Of a DNA stretch of 64,000 bases, positions 7,223 to 17,273 are shown in pieces. A program made the translations under genes and the position numbers. The first letter of the stretch is position 1, and the number at the start of each line of letters is the position of its first letter. Where the stretch lies: contig NZ_QJHL01000001.1 in NCBI RefSeq assembly GCF_003202405.1, forward strand, positions 558,001 to 622,000, read 5' to 3'. The DNA is from Flavobacterium hydrophilum (GTDB lineage Bacteria; Bacteroidota; Bacteroidia; Flavobacteriales; Flavobacteriaceae). The notes beneath the pieces were generated by a model. That model was not told where the DNA came from, did not search any database, and saw nothing but the letters and a program-made list of their open reading frames with translations.

Positions 7223-9061
7223 ATGAGACAAGAACGAATAAAAGACAGAGTTTTAAAAAGAGCGGCCAGATCGTGGGGATTTTCAGATGTAGAGATGGAA
7301 ACTTCATTCGATCCTGTTGTGTCTATGATGCTAAATGCATTATCTTATGAATTAGAAAAAGTAGCGCACGAACTTGAAGACTCCAAAACTCGCGTAGTCG
7401 AAAGAGTTCTGGAAATTATGTTTCCTGAAGTTGCTGCCGGTGCTAAACCGGCCAGAGCAATCATGTATGCTTTGCCAATAGATAATAATATGAAAATTTC
7501 TCTGCAGAACCAAATGATGATGAGCAGAAGACTGCACAATATTTATAATCCTTTGGCGCCTATTACTAAAGAAATTGTTCTTTCGCCAACCCTCGACGTA
7601 AAATTATCTTCTTGTGAGGTTAGATATGTAGCGTACGAAAGAAATCTGTATGAGGTTTCTAATCTGTTTTATAAAGATGCGGTTAGAGATTACAAACATT
7701 CCCTGCCTTCCGGAGAAGTATTTTTGGGTATCGAATTAAAAGATGCTAATGTATTTGAGTTGGAGGATTTAATGCTATACATTGATATTAAAAATATCCA
7801 CCAGAAAGAGATGTTTCATTATTATCTAAAGCAAATGAAATGCTATCATGATGATATAGAAATTAAAGTAAAAGAGGGCTATAATGTTCCGGTAAACAGT
7901 CTTGATATCGAAAACATAATAAACCGCAATTATACGCACCTAAGTGAATTGATGCAGGAAGTAAACGAGTTTTATTTTGATAATTTTTATACACTAAAAG
8001 GAATATTAAAACATAAAAAAATAAACGAATATAATCCTGAATATAAGTTTTTTGAGAATATAACGAAGCATAACGGAAATCCTGTTATTTGGATAAAAAT
8101 GGTTTTTCCGGAATCTTTAATTCCTCAAATATTAGATAATGTCTCTTTTACGTCAAATTGTTTTCCGGTAATTAATAAAAAACGTCATGTTATAAACAAA
8201 ACTCTTGGAGGATTTTTGTCGTACGTAGCATTAGACACAGGCAACGACATTTATCTGGATGTAGATGCTGTTGTGGATACATATGCAAATCATTATGAAA
8301 TTAAGGATTTTAGCGATGGTGTAATCGAAGAAGGAAATGCGGTATTACGTGCAGGAGGAGTTTCAAGATTTGATTCAAGATCAGCTTCAGAACTGCTTCA
8401 GAATGTATTGGATTTATTAAAAGATGAAAGTTCTTCTTTTGCAGGTTTAGGGAAAGATTTCATGAATAGTTCTTTGATAGAGATTAATCAATTGTTGGCC
8501 TCTGTTGAACAGCAAGCCAAAGAAAGTAATTTTTCTAAAAACAATGATCCGTATTTAATGATTAAACCTAAAGTGAATGAATCTTCAGGAAAAACATTTA
8601 CAATTAGTTATTGGTCAACTTGCGCTGAGGATGGTAATGATATCAAAGCTGGGACAGTTCTGGAAGCCAAAGATGATTTGTTTTTTATGAGCAAGGAAGC
8701 AATATTGGTTACAAATACTGTAGGAGGAACTAATAAGCAAAACAATAAAGACAGAATTTTAGAATACCGAAATGCTCTATTGACAAGAGGAAGAATAGTG
8801 ACTTTTGCAGATATAAAGGCATTTAGTTTTAACCATTTTAAAAGTTATATTAATGACGTTAAAATTGAAAAAGGAACCCGAAAAGAAATTTCAAGTAAAG
8901 CAGGCTTTAGTCGTACGGTGGATATTCATATAAAAACTAATAGAGTAGAAAAGGATTCCTTATCTTTGACAGAATGGGATTATTTATGTGAAAGTTATAT
9001 GAAAAACCTAATGAATAAATCCTCAAATGTATTTCCGTATCGATTGTTTATAGAAAATTAG
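7223..9061 (+). CDS. tssF: Type VI secretion baseplate subunit TssF
   Basis: The 612-residue protein matches TssF (VasA family) in length and in its N-terminus: 'MRQERIKDRVLKRAARSWGF' followed by the 'MMLNALSYELEKVAHELEDS' helix and 'EIMFPEVAAGAKPARAIMYA'. The C-terminal part has 'RILEYRNALLTRGRIVTFADIKAF', a baseplate wedge feature. TssF with TssE, TssG and TssK forms the wedge that docks the tail to the membrane complex. It is the last gene of the locus here; a strong bidirectional terminator follows and the next gene is convergent. TssG is not in the window. Confidence 0.9.
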   Translation: MRQERIKDRVLKRAARSWGFSDVEMETSFDPVVSMMLNALSYELEKVAHELEDSKTRVVERVLEIMFPEVAAGAKPARAIMYALPIDNNMKISLQNQMMMSRRLHNIYNPLAPITKEIVLSPTLDVKLSSCEVRYVAYERNLYEVSNLFYKDAVRDYKHSLPSGEVFLGIELKDANVFELEDLMLYIDIKNIHQKEMFHYYLKQMKCYHDDIEIKVKEGYNVPVNSLDIENIINRNYTHLSELMQEVNEFYFDNFYTLKGILKHKKINEYNPEYKFFENITKHNGNPVIWIKMVFPESLIPQILDNVSFTSNCFPVINKKRHVINKTLGGFLSYVALDTGNDIYLDVDAVVDTYANHYEIKDFSDGVIEEGNAVLRAGGVSRFDSRSASELLQNVLDLLKDESSSFAGLGKDFMNSSLIEINQLLASVEQQAKESNFSKNNDPYLMIKPKVNESSGKTFTISYWSTCAEDGNDIKAGTVLEAKDDLFFMSKEAILVTNTVGGTNKQNNKDRILEYRNALLTRGRIVTFADIKAFSFNHFKSYINDVKIEKGTRKEISSKAGFSRTVDIHIKTNRVEKDSLSLTEWDYLCESYMKNLMNKSSNVFPYRLFIEN

Positions 9062-9130
9062 TTTATAAGGAATAGATAGCTATCAAAAAAACATTCTGCT
9101 ATTTTTAAAATGAATTTTTAGTTTCAAATA

Positions 9131-9160
9131 AAAAGCATGACTTTTTAAGGTCATGCTTTT
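9131..9160. terminator. Bidirectional intrinsic terminator between tssF and the zinc peptidase gene
   Basis: An 11-bp perfect stem (AAAAGCATGAC / GTCATGCTTTT) closes a short loop and carries A/T runs on both sides. It can therefore end both tssF (plus) and the convergent gene at 9189 (minus). Confidence 0.8.
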
Positions 9161-9188
9161 ACTGGTTAATTATGGTTGGTTTAAAATA

Positions 9189-10037
9189 TTATCTTATTTC
9201 GTTAAAAGTATTTCCCTGATTGATATCACCGCTGGTAAATCCTTTTTTAAACCAGTACATACGCTGCTCAGACGTGCCGTGTGTAAACGAGTCAGGTACA
9301 ATCTGGCCCTGCATCTTGCTTTGAATGGCGTCGTCCCCAACAGCATTCGCAGCACTTAGCGCTTCTTCAATATCACCGGTATCAAGGTGTTCTTTATTAT
9401 AATGGGTCCACACACCGGCATAAAAATCGGCTTGTAGTTCCAAGGCAACGGATAATTTATTGGCTTCGGCTTCACTTTTTCCTTCCTGTGCTTCCCTCAT
9501 TTTGGCAGAGGTGCCTAGCAGGGTTTGCACATGATGGCCTATTTCGTGGGCAATAACATAAGCAATGGCAAAATCACCGCCTTTTGCGCCAAACTTGGTT
9601 TTAAGCTCATCAAAAAAATCCAGGTCCATATAGACTTTCTGGTCGCCCGGACAGTAAAAAGGCCCTGATGCCGAAGAAGCACCGCCGCAGGCCGTTTGCA
9701 CAGATCCTCTAAACAATACCAATTTAGGGTTTTTATAAGTCATGCCGTTTTCAGCAAAGAGTTTTCCCCAGATATCTTCATTATCGGCAAGGATTACCCG
9801 AACAAAATTTCCCATTTCTTCATCTTCCTTACTTAAAGGGGCTGCTGTCTCAGTTGGTTGTGGATTGCCTTGAAGTTGTTCTAATGCATTTCCTACGGTT
9901 TGGCCGGTTTCACCGCCAAAAACGTTCAGTAGCAAAATAATAATCCCGATAACACCGCCTCCCAGCACTGCTTTTCCACCAGAGAGACCTCTTCTGTCTT
10001 CAACATTGTCACTTTGTCTTCTGCCTAACCATTTCAT
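9189..10037 (-). CDS. ypfJ: Neutral zinc metallopeptidase, YpfJ family
   Basis: The 282-residue protein begins with the family start 'MKWLGRRQSDNVEDRRG', one membrane helix ('GGGVIGIIILLLNVFGG', about 26-42), and a periplasmic or external domain. The zinc motif HEIGH is at 164-168 and a downstream 'ELQADFYAGVW' supplies the third ligand, Glu200. 'CGGASSASGPFYCPGD' is also typical of the family. The physiological substrate is not established. The gene stands alone between tssF and the kinase gene. Family assignment is firm. Confidence 0.9.
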   Translation of the reverse strand: MKWLGRRQSDNVEDRRGLSGGKAVLGGGVIGIIILLLNVFGGETGQTVGNALEQLQGNPQPTETAAPLSKEDEEMGNFVRVILADNEDIWGKLFAENGMTYKNPKLVLFRGSVQTACGGASSASGPFYCPGDQKVYMDLDFFDELKTKFGAKGGDFAIAYVIAHEIGHHVQTLLGTSAKMREAQEGKSEAEANKLSVALELQADFYAGVWTHYNKEHLDTGDIEEALSAANAVGDDAIQSKMQGQIVPDSFTHGTSEQRMYWFKKGFTSGDINQGNTFNEIR

Positions 10038-10122
10038 AAAAGAATGTATTTAAGTTAATTGGGGAATTTAAGGAACACGAATTTATATTTTTTTTAAATA
10101 AATGGCTAATAAAAACAAGGAA

Positions 10123-13100
10123 TTATTTCAGCCATTTGTTTAAGGTTTCTTCTACGGAGCCTTTCATGATCGGTTTCGGGATATAATCGTTCATCCCCGA
10201 AGCGATACATTTATTGCGTTCTTCTTTTTCAGTACCTGCCGTCACCGCAATAATAGGGATCAGCTGTCCGTTTGGAGAATTTCGTATGGCCACCGCTGTT
10301 TCGTAACCATTCATGATAGGCATCTGGATGTCCATAAAAATAAGGTCAGGGGTGATATTTTCGAATACTTTTAAGGCCTCATAACCATTTTCGCACTCGT
10401 GGATCGAAGCATTGGAATACAGGTTTTTGATAATGGTTTTTAAGAGCAGCATGTTTACTTTATTGTCTTCAACAATCATAAAAGTAAATTTGTTCGTATT
10501 GGCAGTATCGGCTTTCTGGACAGGTTTAGTGTTAAAGCTGTTAAAATCGGTTTTATACTTTTCGCTGGTATTTTGATCGCAGGTTTTAAGGGTCAGATCA
10601 AAATAAAAAGTACTTCCCACATCTATTTTGCTCTTAAGCTGAAGGCGGCTTTCCATCAGGGCAAGCAATTGGTTAGAGATGGTAAGGCCAAGACCGGTTC
10701 CCCCAAATTTGCGGGTGGTAGAGCTGTCTTCCTGAGAAAAAGCTTTAAAAATTTTCTTTTTGTTCTGCTTTAAAATGCCAATACCTGTATCAACTACAGA
10801 AAATCGTATAGTACATATATGATCTTCTTTTTTCTCTAAAACCGAAACATTGACAGCTATAGAGCCTTTATGCGTAAATTTTACGGCATTCGATAATAGA
10901 TTGATCAGGATTTGTTTCAGTCTTACAATATCCGTCCAGATATATTGAGGTACGTCAGGAGCTATATTAAGTTCGAGCTGCAGGTTTTTTAAATTGGATT
11001 CATAGACAATTAGGTCAAATACCTGGCCTGTTATTTTATTGATATCGTATAAGTCAATGAATAAGTCTAATTTCCCGGCTTCAATTTTCGAAAAATCAAG
11101 GATATCATTGATGATTTCCAGTAAAGAATGTGCTGATTGATTAATTGTAGTCATGTATTTCTCCTGAATCTCTTCAAGCTCCGTTTTCATCAGCAGGTCA
11201 GTAAAGCCAATAATTCCGTTAAGCGGTGTTCTGATTTCATGTGACATATTGGCCAGAAAATCAGACTTTGATTTGTTCGCAGCTTCCGCAAGTTGTTTGG
11301 CTTTTATGGCATCCTCAGTTTGTTTTTTATTGGTAATATCAAAATAGATCCCGCCGACAAATTCAATTTCATCGCCTTTTTTAATCACATCCCCAAATTC
11401 TTCGATCCAGATATATTCACCAGTTTTTCGCTTGATTCGGTAAGTATTGTGCAGTGCCTTTCCGTTTTTTAAATTTTGGAACTGGCTGTCAATAACTTCG
11501 TCTTTGTCATCGGGGTGGATGAGCGATAAAAACGACAGGTTAGTCTCAAGAAATTCCGCTTTTGAATAGCCGGTAAGATTTAAAATCTGGTCGTTCAGGA
11601 ATATTTTGGTAGAAAAAGCATCAAATTTGGATAAGTAAACAGTGCCGGGAATATTATTGGTAATTAACTTAAACTTCTCTTCGCTTTCGATAATTTTACT
11701 CTGGTTTCGGTTTCTTTCCAGGGCAGATGAAATATTATTAGCAAGGGTTTGAAAAATATAAATTTCTTCTTCAGACCATTTGTGTTCAGTATGGCAGTCG
11801 TCAAAACCAATAAATCCGCTAAAAACATCGTGCACATACAAAGGCAGGATTAAGATCGATTTAATATGGTGAGTAACAAGTAAGTTTTTAAAAAAAGTAT
11901 CTTCCAGCTGTCGCGTAAGCGTGTTTAGGATTTTCTTGTTTTGCGCCTTTTCAATGATCTCTTTTAAATCGGTTTCCTTAAAATTTTGAAGAATAATGTT
12001 TTCATCAGGGTTTTCCTCTCGTGACCATTTATACTTTTGGCTGATGGTATTGGTGTCAAAATCCTTTTCATAATAATAGATATGGTCTGCATGTGCTGTT
12101 TTTCCAATAATATTATAGGTTTCCTGAAACATTTCCTCAGTAGTTTTACTCAGCAAAAATTTCTCGGTACAAAGTGCCAACGCAGATAATAACTGACTTT
12201 TAAATTCCAGTTTTCGTTCCGCTTTTAAACGCATTTGCGATGAAATAGCCAGCGAGATGACGTCAGCAATAGTACGGGCATAATTAATATCTTCATTATC
12301 CCATTCTCTTTTTTTCTCTGTGCTCTCAAAACAGACCACCCCGGCTAGTTGGCCATTGTAAAAAATAGGGACATCAAGCATCGATAAAATGCTGTTTTTG
12401 AGAAAATAGCTTTTTTGAAACTCTGAGGTTTCCAGTTTATTAAAAACATCTCCGGCGTTTATGACTGCTTTATTTTTTAAGGTTTCAAAATAAATAGGAT
12501 AGGAGGTTTTGTCCAGGATATTTTTATAATAAATATCAGATTTGTCTTTGCTGTAAAGATTTTTGCAGATGATAGTGTCATTATAATATTTCCAGAAGCT
12601 GATTCTGTTGGCTTTTGAAACAGCGGCCTCTTCGATAATAAAATCAATTACACTGTTTAAGCTGTCATAATGGCTAAAGTCGGTCGTAGATAATTTTTTG
12701 GTGGAATTGGTATAAGATTCGATTTTTTCAAGCCTGATTCTTTTTTCGTTTTCATTGTTTTTCAGTTCGGTAATGTCCCTGGCGATACCTGCAAAACCAA
12801 TGGTTTCACCGGAATCATTTTTGCGGATAATGACTTTTTGCGAAATCCATATGGGATCACCGTTTTTCTTTAAAATTGGAAACTCAATAGTATCATGATT
12901 AAAATCCTTTTCTTCAAGGTTTTTATAAAATTCGGCAACCTTTTTTCGATAGTCAGGGTGAATAAAAGTAGCATGATGTTTAGAGATGACTTCTTTTTCG
13001 GTGTAATGCAAAACAGAAAAAGCAAATTCATTTATAAACGTAAAATTGCCTTCGGTATCAATTTCAAAAATGATATCAGCCGCTGTCTGAATCAGATTTT

Positions 13101-14172
13101 TATATTGGTCCTGAAGTTTAATCTGTTCCGTAATATCCTGTCCGATTCCAATAAACAAATCTTCAGAAAAACGTTTGTCTTTCCATTGGATGTATTTATA
13201 TTCACCGTTTTTGCACTTTAATTTCCGGGTGTATAAAACATTATCCTGATAGCTGTCCAAAAAACGTTCTCCAACAAAATCCGGGTCTTCCGTAAGGTTC
13301 CAAAACCCCATTCCCATTACTTCATCGGTGGTATAACCTAGTATTTCTGTAATGGATTCACTACAAAAAATAAGCTCACCTTTTTTATTGGAAGCAACCG
13401 TAAGGGAACTCCCTTTATGCACAATTTCGTTTGTAAACCTGAAATTATCGCGAGTGTTTAAAAAGATGGCATATTTTACCTGATTAATTACAAAAATGAC
13501 CAGGCAATAGGTGAGAAGCAAAACAGAAGATTTCATCGGAACGAAATCAAAAACCAGAGTGATAATGTGATAAATAAATACTGCTGCTACAAAGTACCAA
13601 TATACTTTTATAGGCCTCAAAACACTGTATGAAAAATAAAAGGTAATTAAAAAAGCAATGATAGGCACAATATCATTAGGGTGGATAATGATGTTGCTGG
13701 CTATGTAGGCGGTAAATAATAAAAATATGGAAATAAAAACGATTGAAATTTTATTTCTTAAATATTCGATTCTACTCGATAAAAAATAAAATAATAATAT
13801 GGAAAAGCCAATGGATAAATTGACAAGTAAAAGGCTTTGTGGTCGTATTGCAAAAATTTCATTAATGATTTCAATTACAATAATGGTAATACTGAAAAAC
13901 AACAGATAAAGCTGGTACTCTTTATGCGAAACCTCCTTTTCCTTATTTTTTTCGATGAAAGAACCAATTTTGGTTTTGATCTTAAAAAACTGGTAAACTA
14001 ACAATCCGATAAAAGCAATCAGGCATAACTCCAGCATGATTAATTTAGGACTATTGTAGAAAATTAGATGGGGTTTAAAAACAAAACAATTTATCCAAAG
14101 TGATTTCAGGGCACTGCCAAAAACGGTTAGCCATGAAATAAAAAAGGTTAAAAGACTACAGTTGAATACCAT
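10123..14172 (-). CDS. Membrane-bound hybrid sensor histidine kinase (PAS-PAS-GAF-GAF-PAS-HK-REC)
   Basis: This large protein of up to 1349 residues starts with about eight hydrophobic segments, then two PAS domains ('ITEILGYTTDEVMGMGFWNL', 'FSVLHYTEKEVISKHHATFI'), two GAF domains ('MLDVPIFYNGQLAGVVCFES', 'LPLYVHDVFSGFIGFDDCHT'), a third PAS, a kinase core with His978 in 'ANMSHEIRTPLNGIIGF', an ATPase domain ('GGTGLGLTISNQLL') and a receiver with Asp1281 in 'DIQMP'. It would autophosphorylate and pass phosphate to its own receiver. No output regulator is adjacent. The start is uncertain: ATG at 14037 would remove 45 poorly supported residues. The signal sensed is unknown. Confidence 0.9.
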   Translation of the reverse strand: MVFNCSLLTFFISWLTVFGSALKSLWINCFVFKPHLIFYNSPKLIMLELCLIAFIGLLVYQFFKIKTKIGSFIEKNKEKEVSHKEYQLYLLFFSITIIVIEIINEIFAIRPQSLLLVNLSIGFSILLFYFLSSRIEYLRNKISIVFISIFLLFTAYIASNIIIHPNDIVPIIAFLITFYFSYSVLRPIKVYWYFVAAVFIYHIITLVFDFVPMKSSVLLLTYCLVIFVINQVKYAIFLNTRDNFRFTNEIVHKGSSLTVASNKKGELIFCSESITEILGYTTDEVMGMGFWNLTEDPDFVGERFLDSYQDNVLYTRKLKCKNGEYKYIQWKDKRFSEDLFIGIGQDITEQIKLQDQYKNLIQTAADIIFEIDTEGNFTFINEFAFSVLHYTEKEVISKHHATFIHPDYRKKVAEFYKNLEEKDFNHDTIEFPILKKNGDPIWISQKVIIRKNDSGETIGFAGIARDITELKNNENEKRIRLEKIESYTNSTKKLSTTDFSHYDSLNSVIDFIIEEAAVSKANRISFWKYYNDTIICKNLYSKDKSDIYYKNILDKTSYPIYFETLKNKAVINAGDVFNKLETSEFQKSYFLKNSILSMLDVPIFYNGQLAGVVCFESTEKKREWDNEDINYARTIADVISLAISSQMRLKAERKLEFKSQLLSALALCTEKFLLSKTTEEMFQETYNIIGKTAHADHIYYYEKDFDTNTISQKYKWSREENPDENIILQNFKETDLKEIIEKAQNKKILNTLTRQLEDTFFKNLLVTHHIKSILILPLYVHDVFSGFIGFDDCHTEHKWSEEEIYIFQTLANNISSALERNRNQSKIIESEEKFKLITNNIPGTVYLSKFDAFSTKIFLNDQILNLTGYSKAEFLETNLSFLSLIHPDDKDEVIDSQFQNLKNGKALHNTYRIKRKTGEYIWIEEFGDVIKKGDEIEFVGGIYFDITNKKQTEDAIKAKQLAEAANKSKSDFLANMSHEIRTPLNGIIGFTDLLMKTELEEIQEKYMTTINQSAHSLLEIINDILDFSKIEAGKLDLFIDLYDINKITGQVFDLIVYESNLKNLQLELNIAPDVPQYIWTDIVRLKQILINLLSNAVKFTHKGSIAVNVSVLEKKEDHICTIRFSVVDTGIGILKQNKKKIFKAFSQEDSSTTRKFGGTGLGLTISNQLLALMESRLQLKSKIDVGSTFYFDLTLKTCDQNTSEKYKTDFNSFNTKPVQKADTANTNKFTFMIVEDNKVNMLLLKTIIKNLYSNASIHECENGYEALKVFENITPDLIFMDIQMPIMNGYETAVAIRNSPNGQLIPIIAVTAGTEKEERNKCIASGMNDYIPKPIMKGSVEETLNKWLK

Positions 14173-14210
14173 AGAACTTGAATGTTTGTTTTGTTTGAAA
14201 TGATCTTGTT

Positions 14211-15002
14211 TTATTCCGGATCTGGCTGGCCAATAGAATCGATTGAATCTGGTTTTTCAATTTCCAGGATGGCACTGTATATAGCATATTTTACAGAATA
14301 AGTAATAGGAATGGTAAAAACAACACCAATACAGCAGCCAATAAAGCCAATAAAGGAGCCAATTCCGGCGACTATAAATAACAGGGCTATGACAAGGGGT
14401 TGTTTACTGACAATCACAATACTTGATTGTATAGCATCTGTTATGTTTAAGTTTCCAAAAACAATTAGAGGAACTGTCATAGAAGTAAACAATGAAATAA
14501 GAAGGGCTAAAATGGTATCAATAACTGTAATTCCAATAAAGTTGAAAGCTACAGAGATGAGTCCGCCGGTTAAGCTGATCAATAAAGCGGCAGTAAACAG
14601 GCGTAAAAAATAAGGAGACTTGTAATAAGTAAAAACAGTCGAAAAACTAAATGCTTCATCTTTGTCTGCACTGTCAGCCATTTTTAGGAAACCCGCAGTA
14701 AAAGGAGTCATGATTGCGGCCACAAAACTTATAGCAAGGGTATAAATCAGTAAAGTTGTTCCTTCTGGTTGTTTATTCTGCAGACTCTCGAAAAATTGTT
14801 TATTAAAATGTTCAGCCCCATATAAGGAAATTAATATTCCTCCGCCAAGGAAAAAACAAAGTATAGAAACGACCAATAAGATAAGACCTGCATAAAGGGC
14901 TATTTTTTTATAATTTTCAAAAGCATGATTAAAAACATCTGAAAAATCTAATGTATATCCGTTTTTTTTTATGTCTTCGATTTGATTAAGTATAGATTTC
15001 AT
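14211..15002 (-). CDS. Multi-pass membrane protein of unknown function
   Basis: This 263-residue protein has a soluble N-terminal stretch ('DIKKNGYTLDFSDVFNHAFENYKK') followed by about six hydrophobic segments, including a glycine-rich last pair ('IVAGIGSFIGFIGCCIGVVF'). Similar proteins are common in Flavobacteriaceae and are often mislabelled as carotenoid oxygenases. I see no catalytic motif that would support that. It lies 38 bases upstream of the kinase gene on the same strand and may be co-transcribed with it. Confidence 0.75.
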   Translation of the reverse strand: MKSILNQIEDIKKNGYTLDFSDVFNHAFENYKKIALYAGLILLVVSILCFFLGGGILISLYGAEHFNKQFFESLQNKQPEGTTLLIYTLAISFVAAIMTPFTAGFLKMADSADKDEAFSFSTVFTYYKSPYFLRLFTAALLISLTGGLISVAFNFIGITVIDTILALLISLFTSMTVPLIVFGNLNITDAIQSSIVIVSKQPLVIALLFIVAGIGSFIGFIGCCIGVVFTIPITYSVKYAIYSAILEIEKPDSIDSIGQPDPE

Positions 15003-15121
15003 ATTTAGTAGAATTGTTTTATACTCTTAGTCTTTAAGTTAACTATTCAAACGTAAATATAGTATTTTTAATCAATTTCATTCCATAATATGACAAATAG
15101 TAAGAGTATAGTTTTATCTTC

Positions 15122-16450
15122 CTAGATCCAGTCTAATAATCTTTTAATAGCTTTTAACTTATCTTTGTAAGGAGCATAACGCATAGGCAGATCGAGCCAG
15201 TTGGCTTTTTTCACAATTGCTTTGTGATGGGAGAAAATATCAAAACTTAGTTTTCCGTGGTAAGCGCCCATTCCGCTATGGCCAACTCCTCCAAAAGGCA
15301 ATCGTTTATTCGAAAAATGAGCAACCGTATCGTTGATGCAGCCGCCTCCGAAAGAATAACGGGAAATCATTTTTTCAATAAAAGAATCATTTTCGCTAAA
15401 CACATAAAAGGCCAGGGGCTTTTCATATTTACTGATTATGGCATCAATATCATTTTCCGATTCATAAACTAAAATGGGTAAAAGAGGGCCAAAAATCTCT
15501 TCTTTCATTACAGCACTTTCTAATTCAGGTTCATCAATAAGAGTAGGGGAAATGTAAAAATCATTGTCATCGGATTCTCCCCCAAAAATCACTTTTTCCG
15601 TAGCCATCATGTCCGTTAAGCGTACCCAGTTTTTACTGTTGATAATACGGGCATAATCGGGAGAATCTTTTATTTTTTTACCATAAGCCTGAATGATTTC
15701 TTCGATCAGGTAAGTAATAAAATTAATCTTCATATTTTTTTGAATCAAAATATAATCCGGGGCGATGCAGGTTTGTCCGGCATTGATAAATTTTCCCCAG
15801 ACAATACGTTTTGCAGTCAGTTTTAAATTGGCAGTCTGATCAATGATACAAGGGTTTTTACCACCCAATTCTAAAGTTATGGGCGTAAGATGTTCAGCAG
15901 CGGCTTTGGCTACAATTTTGCCCACCTGTACACTTCCTGTAAAGAAAATATAATCCCATCGTTTTGCCAGCAGCTTCTCAGAAGTTTCGATACCGCCCTG
16001 AACAACTTCAACATGATTGATATGAAAAGATTTTTCGACTATTTTGGCAATTATGGAAGAAGTATTCGGCGTAAGTTCTGATGGTTTTAAAACAACTTTA
16101 TTTCCGGCAGCAACAGCAGAAATTACAGGGCATAAAGCCAATTGAAAGGGATAATTCCAGGGAGCAATAACCAAAACATCTCCATAGGGTTCTTTATAAA
16201 TATAATCGGTAGAAGGGAAATTCAGCAGCGATGGAAAAACACGTACCCGTTTAGCCCAATTATCAATATTTTTGATCGTTGTTTTTAATTCTGAAATAAC
16301 ATAATTGGTTTCTGTCAGGACAGCTTCAAATTCAGGTTTTTTAAAATCATCAAATAAGGCTTTTACAATTAAATCCTCATTTTTCTGGATATTAAAAAGT
16401 AATTTTTTAAGCGTTTCTTTTCGGTACTTTATATCGTTTTTATAGTCCAT
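15122..16450 (-). CDS. Aldehyde dehydrogenase, class-3 type
   Basis: The 442-residue protein is an NAD(P)-dependent aldehyde dehydrogenase. It shows 'VIAPWNYPFQLALCPVISAV' near the N-terminus, the cofactor loop 'FFTGSVQVGKIVAKAAAEH', the general base in 'ELGGKNPCIID' and the catalytic cysteine in 'INAGQTCIAPDY'. Its short length and the C-terminal 'RYAPYKDKLKAIKRLLDWI' fit the class-3 group that oxidises fatty or aromatic aldehydes. It appears monocistronic. Specific substrate cannot be read from the sequence. Confidence 0.92.
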   Translation of the reverse strand: MDYKNDIKYRKETLKKLLFNIQKNEDLIVKALFDDFKKPEFEAVLTETNYVISELKTTIKNIDNWAKRVRVFPSLLNFPSTDYIYKEPYGDVLVIAPWNYPFQLALCPVISAVAAGNKVVLKPSELTPNTSSIIAKIVEKSFHINHVEVVQGGIETSEKLLAKRWDYIFFTGSVQVGKIVAKAAAEHLTPITLELGGKNPCIIDQTANLKLTAKRIVWGKFINAGQTCIAPDYILIQKNMKINFITYLIEEIIQAYGKKIKDSPDYARIINSKNWVRLTDMMATEKVIFGGESDDNDFYISPTLIDEPELESAVMKEEIFGPLLPILVYESENDIDAIISKYEKPLAFYVFSENDSFIEKMISRYSFGGGCINDTVAHFSNKRLPFGGVGHSGMGAYHGKLSFDIFSHHKAIVKKANWLDLPMRYAPYKDKLKAIKRLLDWI

Positions 16451-16525
16451 TTTAGTAAAAACTTAAATTTTGGCTATGCAATTTAATCGATATAAATTGA
16501 AAATCTGACAATTAAATCATAAAAA

Positions 16526-17215
16526 TCATACAGCATTCCAGATAGTTTCATCCGGAGTGGGGGCAGTTATGGTTATATTTTCTTTTGAAACAGGGTGAAT
16601 AAAAACTAATTTTCGGGCATGAAGATGAATGCCTCCGTCAGGATTACTTCGGTCAGCACCATATTTTAAATCCCCTTTTATTGGAGAACCAATAGCAGCC
16701 AATTGTGCACGAATTTGATGATGACGGCCTGTATGCAGGTTAATTTCAAGAGCTGTGTAATTTTGAAGTTCTTTTATAATGGTATAATCAAGACTGGCCA
16801 CTTTGCTGTCCGGAACTTCTTTTAAATGTGCTTTTGAAGTATTGTTTTTCTCGTTCCTTTTTAAATAATGAACCAATTTAGCTGTTGATTCCAAAGGTTT
16901 TTTCTTTACAACTGCCCAATATGTTTTTTTAGTTTCACGATTACTGAATAATTCATTCATTCGTGTTAATGCTTTACTCGTTCTGGCAAAAACAACAATT
17001 CCGGTTGTAGGCCTGTCCAGACGATGAATCACACCCAGAAAGACATCACCGGGTTTATTGTATTTGTCTTTGATGTATTCTTTTACAACATCAGATAAGG
17101 GTTTGTCGCCCGTTTTATCTCCCTGTACAATATCTCCCACACGTTTATTGATCACTATGATATGATTGTCTTCGTGAAGGATTTGGAGGTTATTTTTAGT
17201 GGAAACTATTTTCAT
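16526..17215 (-). CDS. RluA-family pseudouridine synthase
   Basis: This 229-residue enzyme has the catalytic signature 'HRLDRPTTGIVVFARTSKAL' with its aspartate, an N-terminal 'ILHEDNHIIVINKRVGDIVQGD' strand and the C-terminal 'LHTGRHHQIRAQLAAIGSPI' motif. RluA enzymes isomerise specific uridines in rRNA or tRNA. There is no N-terminal S4 domain, so it resembles the short RluA/TruC-like members; the exact RNA target is not assignable. It is followed on the same strand by panB, with the S23 element lying between. Confidence 0.92.
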   Translation of the reverse strand: MKIVSTKNNLQILHEDNHIIVINKRVGDIVQGDKTGDKPLSDVVKEYIKDKYNKPGDVFLGVIHRLDRPTTGIVVFARTSKALTRMNELFSNRETKKTYWAVVKKKPLESTAKLVHYLKRNEKNNTSKAHLKEVPDSKVASLDYTIIKELQNYTALEINLHTGRHHQIRAQLAAIGSPIKGDLKYGADRSNPDGGIHLHARKLVFIHPVSKENITITAPTPDETIWNAV

Positions 17216-17216
17216 T

Positions 17217-17262
17217 TAGACTTGCTTAGATTTTTAGACTGACTTAGACTTTTAGATTTTAA
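17217..17262. repeat. TTAGAC-type repeat cluster, left flank of the S23 gene
   Basis: The stretch repeats TTAGAC/TTAGAT words (TTAGACTTGCTTAGAT, CTTAGACTTTTAGATT). The 16-base word CTTAGACTTTTAGATT recurs on the other side of the four-helix-bundle gene. The two flanks together frame that gene like a cassette. Confidence 0.75.
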
Positions 17263-17273
17263 TTTCTTTGTAA

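Noticed and set aside
10123..10500. Separate response regulator gene at the end of the kinase gene
   Set aside because: The receiver domain is in frame with the kinase without a stop or new start, so this is one hybrid protein.
14311..14613. 100-residue plus-strand frame
   Set aside because: Shadow of the multi-pass membrane protein gene on the minus strand.
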